Origin: Pratylenchus scribneri
Taxonomy: Eukaryota; Nematoda; Chromadorea; Rhabditida; Pratylenchidae
DNA: 64,000 nt
Assembly: GCA_030063045.1 (NCBI GenBank)
Contig: JAQSEB010000082.1
Span: 1,736,001-1,800,000, forward strand
Direction: 5' to 3'
Below the pieces are notes generated by a model. The model was given only the letters and a program-made list of their open reading frames with translations. It did not search any database and was not told the origin of the DNA. Numbering within the stretch: position 1 is the first letter of the stretch; each line of letters begins with the position of its first letter. Position numbers and translations under genes: made by a program. This document shows, piece after piece, positions 26,047 to 36,700 of this stretch.

Positions 26047-28093
26047 ATGAACTCGACGGGGCAACAAAAAAAGCAACAGCAGCAAGAAGATCGACTCTGC
26101 AATTTGCTCTCATCAATTGGACATTTATCAGAACATGGCGAAGTTCCAGGTGAAAATAAAGCCATTCAATTATTATTTTTTATTTTGATTTAGTTTATGC
26201 ATTTGGCACTTTGATTAGCACTGCCCCGCCCCAAGCAATTGCCGAACATTTGCATCAGCGTTGGTTGGCCGATCCACATTTTGCCAAAATTGCACCTAAA
26301 ATTGTGCTTCAAATGAGCACAGTAAAATAAAATGGAATTTACCTCATTATTCTTCCCCTACATCCATAGAATGTTACTGTTTGTTCACAAGTGCTTTCAT
26401 TTGCCTTACGAGATTTTAACACTCGCTATGATATTCGGGCCCAAAGCAAAGGAATGTTTCGCAATTTTGTTCGAACCCTTGTTGAATTATATCCAGTTTA
26501 TAGGTAGAGGATTGATTAATTTAAAGGAAAATATTTAATTTGGCAAAAAAATGAAATTGCCGAAATGAAATTGTAGCGTTTCAGTGGTATATCCTACCAT
26601 AAACCGTTATATTTATATTTATAATGAATGCATTTAAGATAAGATACATCATTTAGCTTATATTTGTTTTAGGTTTAAACAATTTTAATTAAACAATAAA
26701 GGTTTACATTGTTCAAAACCTTTAATTTGTTTAAAGCATATCAAATTATATAGCATTCGATGCTTTTTCATATTTTCTATTCATGGTAAAAGTTTTGCGA
26801 TATAGGACAAATTCATGAAATATATTAATTATCTTGGTTTTAAATACTTTTTTAGGCTATTTAAATTTTACCAATTTAGCTTTATTTTTTGCCAAATTAA
26901 AAAATATCCTATTTTTAATAAATTTTATTTTTCAAATTCTTTTCAGGAAAATTGATAAATGCCTTAGTGCATGTCTCATTGAGCCTCTCTTCCGTTGCCT
27001 TCAAATGCTCGTCGAGGAGGACCCGGATGATCGGGATTTGCATGTGATTTCTTTTATTTAATATTTATATTGAATTCATTGAATTTTAGTGCATTTCCCA
27101 TATTGTTGTCGATTCTGGGCAACAATTAAGTCAATTGAATTGTACGGAATGCGATCGACTCATTTTGTCCTGTCGCCGATGGCTTTGCTCAAATCGAGTA
27201 TTGCTCGAGGAGGAGACAAGGAGATTGTTGATGAATGTTAAAATTATTCACATTTAATATATTTAAATGAATATATTCAGGCAATTGACCTGTGGACATA
27301 TTCTTGGGATCGAAATTTATTTCCGGATTGTTTGCGAAGGTTTTATGAGGAAATGGAATTGGAGGAAAAACGCAGAAAACATTTGCTGGGACCAAAAGGG
27401 CAGCATCCATTTTTTACATCTGGTAGGAAATAAAATAATTTTATTTTATTTTATATTTTATTTAAGCCTATGATCGACAATTCAGCAACATTCCCGCTTC
27501 ATATTCCTCTCAGCAAATGACCGATTCAGCCTCATCCTCATTGCCAAGCAGTGCAATGGCATTGGACACACAAACAACAATGACCACAAAATGTTGGTTA
27601 AATGGCTTAAAAAATAGGAATTTATTTATTAAATTCTATATAATAAGGCTAATTTCATCAAATTTTTATAAAAAATATATAATTCTTTTTATTTACTTAT
27701 TTTCTTAATATTTAGAACGTTGGTAAAAAAATTATTTTTTAAACAAATTTCTTTACAAATTGTGAAATAGGCGAAATTAATTTAGTGAAAAGCAGGCGGA
27801 TTTATTTATCAGCTTCAAGGCTCCAGCGTTAAATTTATCAACGAATATTTTAATTGAATTGCAAAGAAACTTTTTTAGCATTGCCCCAAAGTCAAGCTTC
27901 ATTAGCCACATTGGGCGGCGGCGGTGGTGGCACATTACCAATCTTCCTAAATAATACAATTGATCTCGTCCTACCGAATGGCGATTTGCAGCACCATAAT
28001 GAAAATAATTTGAATATGAGGAGAAGATTGAGCCGATCAAATCATGTGGAAGAGGAAATGGAGGAAAGTGATGAAAAGGAGTCGACAATTTAA
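26047..28093 (+). CDS. MIF4G-domain protein (MIF4GD/CTIF-like), about 363 aa
   Basis: Eight exons join in phase: 26047-26149, 26194-26321, 26370-26503, 26947-27043, 27090-27236, 27281-27422, 27467-27592 and 27879-28093. After a glutamine-rich start (GQQKKQQQQ) there is an all-helical domain with VLSFALRDFNTRYDIRAQSK, FVRTLVELYPVYRKID, IEPLFRCLQMLVEEDPDD, GQQLSQLNCTECDRLIL and EEETRRLLMNAIDLW. This helix pattern (W/R-x-FV-x-LYP, then PLF-CL, then GQQL, then terminal repeat helices) is that of MIF4G domains, closest to MIF4GD/SLIP1 and CTIF, which bridge cap- or stem-loop-binding proteins to eIF4 factors and eIF3. The assignment rests on pattern and is moderate. The C-terminus is Ser/Gly-rich and acidic (EEEMEESDEKEST). 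The donor of exon 7 is AAAT|GTTGG, chosen because it keeps frame. It is convergent with the GPCR gene, 175 bp away. Confidence 0.72.
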
Positions 28094-28268
28094 ATTTTCA
28101 AAATTATGAAATCACTTTAAATGAACAAAATAAAAGTGTTTTAATTGGAATTGTATTGTTTGATTATAAATATTTTTGAATGAATTTAATTTTTTATTAT
28201 TTAAGATTATTATTAAATATTTATATTTTTGAAAATCAAAAAATGTGAATTTTATTGCCGGATTCAAA

Positions 28269-31200
28269 TCATTCTGCGGATTTTCTTTTTGCCAAAACGC
28301 TCATTGTAGTCATTCCATCCTGTCTAAATTTTGAAAATTTTTAATCAATTAATTTAATTTTGTTACTTACGTGCTGATTATTGCGGAATATGCCTCTCTT
28401 TTGGTCAAATTCTTTCGTTCATTTGCATTGCCAATGCAAATTTGTTTTTGCCGAAAAATTGGTGCATATTGGAGGCATTTTGTGAAAATTTCATTGAATT
28501 CGTGACGGAAATTTGTATTCAAGAAGCCATAAAGGAATGGATTCACACAAATTGAAAGAATTGAAATCTTCAATTGGGAAAATTATTCAAATAATAATTA
28601 TTCATTTTTTAACCAATTTGCATGTTTGATCAATTCTTTCCATTATTGGTGAACCACTTTCCTTAAATTAAATATTTTATTTTGCCCCATTAAATTTATG
28701 CTGACCACTCCAAGCAAATCCAAATCAATTAGGATGGAAACAATTGTGAATGGAAGCCACAATGCCGCATAGGCACCGGCCATTGCCACCAACAATGCCG
28801 TCGTTTTATTCCTACGGCGATCAGCAGCCGATTGCTAAAAAATAAAAAATAAAATAATATTTTTAACAAAAAAAATTGTTTTACCCAAAAGTGGTTTATG
28901 ACTTCAATAAATCAGAAACCGGTTTTAGATCTTACAAATTTTAAACTAATTTGTAGATCTCATCGAGTGGTATGAGGTTTGTAGGTCTAATAAAACCGGT
29001 TTCTGATTTATTAGAAATCAAATATTTTTTGGGTAAAAAAATTCTTATTTTATGTAAAAATTTTTTGGGTTAAAAATTATATTCTAAAAATAATTAAAAA
29101 ATAATATTTTTTAATTGTATATTATACCTTTACTGCCCCATTTGTGTTTTGCAATTGTTGTTGTTCTTCCGATTCAGATTCGGCTCGAATCAACTAAAAT
29201 CATTAAATAATTTTAAATTTTATTCGTTTTTGTACTTTGTTGCTTCCATTCAATGTTGCCAATGTCGAAGTGCGTGGACGCATTTGTTTTGCATTCATTT
29301 GAAGGAATCGAGTCAATTTAACGTTGAATATCGAAATAACAATCAAAGGAACTGCATAAAGCATAATTGCCTGCATCAATGACATTGCAAGCTGAATTAC
29401 ATAAATTATTATTATTAAAGCTAAACAAAATCCGCTATAATTTGTTCAAAAATATTCACATATTTAAGAGTTAAACTTTTAATTTTCCCAATTTCTGAAG
29501 GGATGAAAAGTAATTCCCTATGGGGAATTAAAAGAGGATATACGGTATATATAAATTCACTTGTATCATTCGCTCATCCACAATCCACCATTGTTGCTCT
29601 TTTTGTCCTTCATCCACAGTATTCCCATTTCCTTCATTTGCCACAAAATTGCCAGTCATCAATCTGCATTGTCGCCAACCGTAACTGCGCAAAACAATTT
29701 GATTTCCATTGATTGTTTTATTTGAATCCAAATTGACATTTTCCACCACATAAACATCCTTCAAAATTAGTTATTCATTTTAAATTTTAAAATAATTTGC
29801 CTTGAAGACATAAAGCATGTTGACTTGATAATAAATTAGCAATGGGAATGAGAGAAGTAAAGAGAAAAACTTAAAATAAATTTGAAATTGAAATGGGAAT
29901 GAAATGAATTATTTCAAACCCAAATCAGGATGGAAATGAGTACGGCCCGAAAACATTGGCCCGATTTGTTTGCTGGCCCAGCAATTTTGATGGATCGAAC
30001 CGAATAGTACCGATCAATTGCCATCACCTGCAAAGAAATATTATTTATTATTTTTTACTTTTTCAAAATCACAAAATTGTCCATTTATTTAATCTCCACT
30101 GATTCATTTTTTCAATTTTCCCATATATAGGATTGCTCCATTAATTTTAAATGAATGAAGCCGAATCAACATTTGGTCATTTCGACGGTTTTATGAGAAT
30201 TCTAGCAGAAATTGGGTAAAAATTTATGTTCCTCCCATTCCCATCCATCCATTCCCCTTTGGTGAAATGATAGAATGACGAATTAAAATGAATCAACAAT
30301 TATTAACTGAAAAATAAAATTCATTTTCATAGCATTTGGACCAATTTCATTTAAATTATTACCCATCCCAATTCTCCTCTCATTTATCATTTTAATATAA
30401 AATATATTTTCCTTATTTAATATTCCCTTTTAAGTCAACATAAAATCTTTTCATTCCAAATTTCTTTGTGTTTTTTCTGCCGATTGATTACCAAAATGGG
30501 CTGGAAATCTTGCCTGTTTCTGTTGGCTACATTCGGGTTATTTTTTTTAATTTTAATATTTTATGAATTATTATTTTAAGTGTTTTTGTGATGATGGTGG
30601 GGGAATGTATGGCAAAGGCCGGCCCTGAACAGGTGCATAAGCTCCCAACCGATGATCATGATCACACAAAGCGATCAAGCGATGGAGAAGCGGTGGATGG
30701 GGTCCAACAGGAGGAAGGTGAATTTAAGGGAAATGAAGAGTATAAATGAATTGGGATTTAGATGTTGAGCAAGGCAGCGTTGAAGGAAAGAAAAATTTTG
30801 AAGACGGTAAATCTGGCAATGAAAATGCTGTCGAACAAGGAGAAATGCACTTAGATGATGGCCTCGTACTCAAACCCATCACAACTGCAGGACCAACTGG
30901 CGAAAAACCCGAAGGAGATGGCCATGCCGTCAAACCCAAAAGACAAAATGGTGACCAACCTGTCCAACCCGGAGGAAATGGTGACCAACCTGTCCAACCC
31001 GGAGGAAATGGTGACCAACCTGTCCAACCCGGAGGAAATGGTGACCAACCTGTCCAACCCGGAGGAAATGGTGACCAACCTGTCCAACCCGGAGGAAATG
31101 GTGACCAACCTGTCCAACCCGGAGGAAATGGTGACCAACCTGTCCAACCCGGAGGAAATGGTGACCAACCTGTCCAACCCGGAGGAAATGGTGACCAACC

Positions 31201-33775
31201 TGTCCAACCCGGAGGAAATGGTGACCAACCTGTCCAACCCGGAGGAAATGGTGACCAACCTGTCCAACCCGGAGGAAATGGTGACCAACCTGTCCAACCC
31301 GGAGGAGAAACTAACAACGGTCAAGAAGGCGATAAAAATTCCAAAATCCCCGACCCTCTTCACACAAATTTCGTTGTCTATTACGATAAGGAATCAGGAA
31401 ATTGCTATTTTGGCACGAATGGGCCAGAAGCCAAGGGAGCAGCCGATGCTAACAACAAGGACAAAATGGCCAATGGCAAGGTGGGGTCCCATAATAAATT
31501 CAATTTAAGCAAATTTACAATTCCAGATCAAGGTTCAAGACAATGATGCCCTTCCAATCTGCATGGCCGATTTTGACGAGATGGCACGAAAGAAGAGCTG
31601 CGGAATGCCGAAATACGAGTAAATACTATGAGGGCGGGGAAAAGGAAAATTTGGAACATTTTAGCCAAATGGTTTATTGCGCCAAAGTTCAATTCTATGG
31701 AGAAAAGGGCCTTGAGGAAGCGAAAAAATACATGGAGACAAACGATCCAAAGACTTTCGATGAATTCCAAAAGAATTTTATGCAAAACAACATTTTTGTG
31801 TTCGTCGATGGTTGCCTTCAATGCGATGATACCAAGACCACGGCCAAAGCCACCGTCGAATTTTGGCATATCCATCCAGCCGGCCCGATCGCAGAACCAA
31901 AAGTTTGCCCCGAGGAAGAGGAAAAAATCAAGTAAGAAAAATTGGCCAAAAATTTAATAATAAATGTATATTTTAAAGTCAGGGGATGGAAAAATCATTC
32001 GATGAGGTTGCTGGAAAGGTTTCAAAAACTGTTCCCTATATTAGTGGAACAATGCTGAAAGAACGGTAAAAATAGGCAAAATTATTTTAATTATTTCATA
32101 TTTCAAAAAGTTTGTGTGTTTCTCGTCCAAATATGGAGTCGGATGCCATGATGAAATTGAGGTAAACAATATTAAATTATTTTATACTTTATATGTCTAT
32201 TTCCAGCTACAAATACAAGGCCAAAATTGTGGTGAAACATAATTGTGGTGGCGTAGAGGGGGATGAGATGAAGGAGGTTCTTTTTGTCTTTTTTTTTTTA
32301 AATTTTAATTTATATTTATAGCACACCGTGATGTTTGGGACGACCATCGAGAAGGACAAACTCAACAACAATGTTTTCCATGTAAGCACAAAAATTGATT
32401 AAATTTATATATTTTTCCGCCCATTTAAGCTTCGAAATTTGAAAATTGTTTTGGACCCGAAAAGCAAGAATAAGACGGAAACGATCACATGGGATTGGAA
32501 CGAGAAGAAGAAGGGCCTTGGCTATTTCTATTATGAGCCGAAAGGTGTCAAAGACTCGAATGGGGGCATTGTGCTGACACAGGAGGATATCGAGAAGGAG
32601 ATGAATCAGCTGGATATTCCAATTTGAGGGAAGAACAAAGAAAGAAAGAAAGAAGAAAGAAAAGGGAGAATAATTGATGGAGGTTTTTGCCATGATATTC
32701 CCATAAAATTTCATCAAAAATTGAATAAATTCATTGCATTTCAAACTCATTTATTAATTAATATTGTTACCGAGATGGTCAAAGTCGAGCAGTAAATATT
32801 TGAGCCGGGCAATGCATTCGCAAATTTGCAGAAGAAATTGGAATAAGGAAAGTCGAAATCAATGGAGGGAAGCCAAAGGAATGGCACCTGAAAATAGGCA
32901 AAATAATTGAATGGATATATGATATTTAAAATATTACGGTTGTGAATGCGAGCATCAAATTTGAAAATGCCAAATTTACGATGAGCACATTTCGGGCAGT
33001 TCGCATTTCAGGCTTCCTGATCACAGCCAAAATTACCTTAATTGAATAATTTTAATGAATGAATGGCTGTTTTGCATTAACGACTGTTTGCCCCAATTTA
33101 ATTCCGCCTATTTGCCCCAATTTAATTCCGCCTATTTGCCCCAATTTAATTCCGCCTATTTGCCCCAATTTAATTCCGCCTATTTGCCCCAATTTAATTC
33201 CGCCTATTTGCCCCCAATTTAATTCCGCCTATTTGCCCCAATTTAATTCCGCCTATTTGCCCCAATTTAATTCCGCCTATTTGCCCCAATTTAATTCCGC
33301 CTATTTGCCCCAATTTAATTCCGCCTATTTGCCCCAATTTCCGCCTATTTGCCTCAATTGACCCAATTAAAGTCAGCCTGTTTTGCATTAAATTAATCCC
33401 CCCCCCCCTTAAATTGCCAAGACTAAATAATTTCGCTTGTTCTTAATATTAAGATTTCATTTTTTAAACACAAAATTTTGCTTAAGCTGAATTGAATTTA
33501 TTTACCACTCCATTGCCGACCAAGGCCAGCACGGAAATGAGCACATAAAGAATTGTGTAAATCCATTCTTCCCAGGGATAATAACGCCGAAGATGGGCAG
33601 TCAATTTGTGGAAAAAGGACTGTAGAAAAAATTATGGTAAATTCATTCAAATGTTACTGTTTAAAATTACCCTTAAGCAATTATCATCGAAAGGGAATGT
33701 TTGCCAAAGTTCAGTGTCATTCGGGTGAACTGCCCTTGGACATTGTCGGTCGATGTCCTCAACGGACAAAAACAT
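28269..33775 (-). CDS. Rhodopsin-class neuropeptide receptor (NPY/NPF-like), about 486 aa
   Basis: Thirteen minus-strand exons join in phase: 33775-33671, 33619-33506, 33036-32938, 32887-32771, 30027-29920, 29869-29801, 29758-29561, 29391-29236, 29193-29128, 28834-28706, 28661-28614, 28567-28371 and 28323-28269. Class A hallmarks are readable: TM1 [27 protein letters not shown] in TM2, MAIDRYYSV after TM3, ALWLPF in TM6 and [10 protein letters not shown] in TM7. ECL2 is long with a conserved-type Cys (WRQC). Overall it resembles invertebrate NPY/NPF-type (npr) receptors, which couple to G proteins in neurons. Oddities: the conserved TM2 aspartate (2.50) is Asn here; the intron after 29801 has a GC donor (TTCAAG|GCAAAT); and the 2.74-kb intron 32770-30028 contains a full gene on the other strand. 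The ATG sits 3 bases after a TTTTTAG, which could be a trans-splice acceptor. Confidence 0.87.
28885..29035. mobile_element. Foldback element in a GPCR intron
   Basis: AATAAATCAGAAACCGGTTT at the left is the inverse of AAACCGGTTTCTGATTTATT at the right, and TAGATCTTACAAAT pairs with ATTTGTAGATCT inside. The element is a hairpin of about 150 bp flanked by CCCAAAA/TTTTGGG. A related, larger and more diverged copy is at 60085-60350. Confidence 0.75.
29425..29552. mobile_element. Partial inverted-repeat element related to that at 4773
   Basis: Read on the minus strand it begins TACCGTATATCCTCTTTTAA and runs to GAACAAATTATAGCG, as in the 4773 element. The opposite terminus is not seen, so it looks truncated. 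It ends a few bases from a receptor exon boundary (29561), within the intron between exons 7 and 8. Confidence 0.55.
30496..32627 (+). CDS. Secreted protein with twelve perfect 10-residue repeats, about 573 aa, nested in a GPCR intron
   Basis: Ten exons join in phase: 30496-30536, 30581-30717, 30762-31480, 31527-31618, 31665-31931, 31979-32065, 32111-32161, 32207-32276, 32322-32381 and 32430-32627. A signal peptide ([18 protein letters not shown]) is followed by an acidic, His-containing region with a dibasic KR. Then come twelve copies of [10 protein letters not shown] (the last ends GGE) and a C-terminal region of roughly 280 residues with scattered cysteines ([43 protein letters not shown]). 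I recognise no domain. Codons are richer in G/C-ending forms (AAC, GAC, AAG, GTG) than those of neighbours. The 46-bp introns 31481-31526 and 31619-31664 are inferred from phase and from reading frames changing at GT/AG sites. It resembles a secreted repeat effector or a surface-coat protein; function unknown. Confidence 0.7.
30950..31309 (+). repeat. Coding 30-bp minisatellite, 12 copies
   Basis: The unit GGTGACCAACCTGTCCAACC plus CGGAGGAAAT is repeated twelve times. All copies are identical over the first 27 bases, and only the last unit differs in its final codon. Because 30 is a multiple of three, other frames on both strands also stay open, but only the + frame fits the flanking exons. 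Identity at synonymous sites indicates recent expansion or active homogenisation. Confidence 0.97.
33088..33348. repeat. 24-bp intronic minisatellite, about 11 copies
   Basis: The unit TTGCCCCAATTTAATTCCGC plus CTAT is repeated about ten times with one single-base insertion, followed by a shortened unit. It lies in the GPCR intron between the exons encoding TM1 and TM2. Copies are nearly identical, so it is likely polymorphic in length. A run of 11 C follows at 33398. Confidence 0.96.
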
Positions 33776-36700
33776 TACCTAAAAATTATAATAAAATTAA
33801 TTTTTATTTTGTTAAAAAATAACGGTAAATTTTTATTGACAGAAAAGAGGAATATAAGGCAATGGGAGAGATGAAAAGGAAAGTGGAGTGGATGGTACAA
33901 ATTTAGCGGAAGTCAAGTTATTCTTGGGACATTGAATTGAATGGCCATGCGGTATGCTCCAAGCCCTTGAATTGGCATTGGCTGAGTGAGTGAATAAGTG
34001 CTTTCTTATTGAATTGCGTAGGAAAAGATGGGGGAAAGAAGGGTTGGTTATGTATGGAAAAAATTTTGAATATGAAAATTGAGATCCGATTACATATTAG
34101 CCTATTTTGTACTGAAAAAGCGCATTATTAAATATTAGTTGATAAGAATTTAGCCATATCGCAACATTCTTTTAAAGTAAATTCGCATCTTATTAATATT
34201 TAAGCAAAATAAAAAATAAGAATTTAATGATATTAATATTTAAATATTATTATGGAAGAATAATGGGAGAATATTCGGCGGCCAATTTCATTCATTCATT
34301 TTCAACAATAAAAATACTCAATTATTTATTTTTTATTTTCCCACTTTTTACAGAATTAAAAAGGAATTCTAATCTTTGTCCTAAAAACTTTTTAGCCATT
34401 TGCTTAGTCTCAAAATTGGGCAAAGTTTATAATGTGAGGCTAATCTCAAAAAAATGTGGCCAATTTTTCCTCCTTTTACAGATGAATTGAAACAATTTTT
34501 AGCAACATTAACCAACCAAAAGTCAAAAATGTCAATAGTCAAGTTTTTAATCTTGATAAAAAATAGCAAAAAATGATGGATGGATGGATGAATTGGATTG
34601 GCCATTGGATGGAGGTGCCCTTTTATATTATGTCCCTAATGGGCTTATATAATCCGTGGAATGCTCCTCATTGGAATTGGAATGCTAATAAAGTTTTGGG
34701 GACTTTCTCCCCTCCCTTGCTGTTTTCATTTTAGGCTTATTTTTGCCCAAATAACTCATCATTGCATTTTGTTGACTTCGCGACATTGAAGCTGACCAAT
34801 TTTGCAAAATATTTTGTCAAAAGCTCAAAGGGTAATTTTTGCCCTCTATTTACATTATTTTTCAGTTAGAATTGAGGAATTTGGAGATTTGATTGAATTA
34901 ATTTCCTGTTTTTCTGAATATTTACATTTATTTTTATTTATATGGCCAATTTTCGCGAGGTCAAATGTTTCAACATTCTCAAAAAAACGATGAAAATATT
35001 TAAATATACTCGATTTCAGTTTGTAAAAAATTAATTAATTTGAGAAAATAATTTATTACATAAAATTTGCAAAAAAAAAACATATATAATTGTTCTAGGG
35101 CAAATGTTTTTTTTGTGGAATTAAAAATTTTTAACAATCGATTGTAAAGATAAAAATTTGATGAAATAATTAAAATAAAAGGGTCTAGTCAATAAAAGAA
35201 AATTTTTCGGATACCTAACAATAAGCCAAGTATGAATTGTGAGTGATTGTAAATTATTTGGACCCTATCCTACGTATAAAAAGACAAAAAAAACTTAATA
35301 AATAAACTTCAATCTTTTTTTTGTCATTTGTATTTTTGCGTGAATAATTAGGGAATAAAGTTTGAATAAAAATGGTTAGAAAATAGTAAAATTTATGGGA
35401 AAATTATTGGAAATTATGTCAATCTTAGAGAAATGATTGGTTTAAAAAGGGAAGAAATTGAGGGTTTTTTGTACTTTGTGGGAATTTTTGGCGCATTTCA
35501 AAGATTTATGAATTTAGAAAACGCAAATAAGGAAAGGGATACTCGTCAGCATATTTAAACGGTTTGTAGAAAATAAAACCAAAATGGAAGTTGGAATGGA
35601 AGGAAAGGTGGCATCCCTTGAATGAATTGGAAATAAAGAATGCCATTTGGGAATAAATGCCATAATAAATTGATACTGTGATCATTTCCGATTGGGCATA
35701 TTTATTTATTCACAATTGGAATATTAATTACGGAGATTCATCAACAGATGATCCATATATCCGAATGCCATTTCCTCAACACGCATAACCTCCCCCATAT
35801 GTCATCAATGGTATTCAATTTCCGGCATTTTTTTGCCATTAACGATATAAAAAATTTCTTCAAGCGTTCAATAATTAGGCCATCTTTTCATCAACCACCT
35901 AGTTAGCCGGAAGGAAAAAAGGAAAGAAGAAGCTGGCCAACTTGTGTGGCCAACCAACCTGCCACTTTGTCAAAAATGCTTTGGCTCGTCAAATTGCGTA
36001 TGAGGAGGAGGAAAGGAAAATTAGCAGCTGATGGATGGATGGATGGATGGATGGACTTCATTAGCCCTTGGGGGAGAATGTTAAAATGTAATATTGTACA
36101 AAAATAACAAAAAGGAATGAAGAAGAGGAATTTTGAAAATGAAGACATTGGAAAAATTTTAAAGAAATCCTATTTTAATATTTAGCAAAATTCACACTCA
36201 ATGATATTTTGGGTTTATAAATGAATGACAGATTAATTAGAAGAGAAGGGTAGAATATATTTAGGAAAAATATATTAAATAACAAAAATCTGCTGCAGGT
36301 GGAATAAATGGAAATTGGCATAATTACGGAAAGAACCCATAAATGTTCAAAAAACAATTTTTGTCATTCTTTTATCTTTGTGTGTGGCTTCTTCTCCCAT
36401 TTCCATTCAACAGAAACAATGAATGGGATTTTGAAGATGTTTTTTCCACTTTTTTTTGTTTGCTAAATGGATGGATGGAGAATTGTTGAAAAAAAGAACA
36501 AAAAATTTAAAAATGAGACAAAAAAACTTTTTTGAATGGAGTTTAAGACCAGCAGAAAATAAGCAGAAAAAATGAATGCCTTTTTGCAAAAATAAATAGG
36601 CTTAAATTTTTGTGCAAAAAATGACAAAAAAAATTGGAATAATAAAAATGAATGGAATGAATTCGAAGAAATAGAATTGAATTAATTTAAATAAAATTTC

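Noticed and set aside
30724..31508. Long open frames on both strands and in the other + frame across the 30-bp repeats
   Set aside because: A repeat unit divisible by three keeps every stop-free frame open. Only one + frame has a signal peptide upstream and phase-matched exons on both sides.
33088..33348. CRISPR-like direct repeats
   Set aside because: Units are contiguous with no unique spacers, and the context is an intron of a eukaryotic gene.
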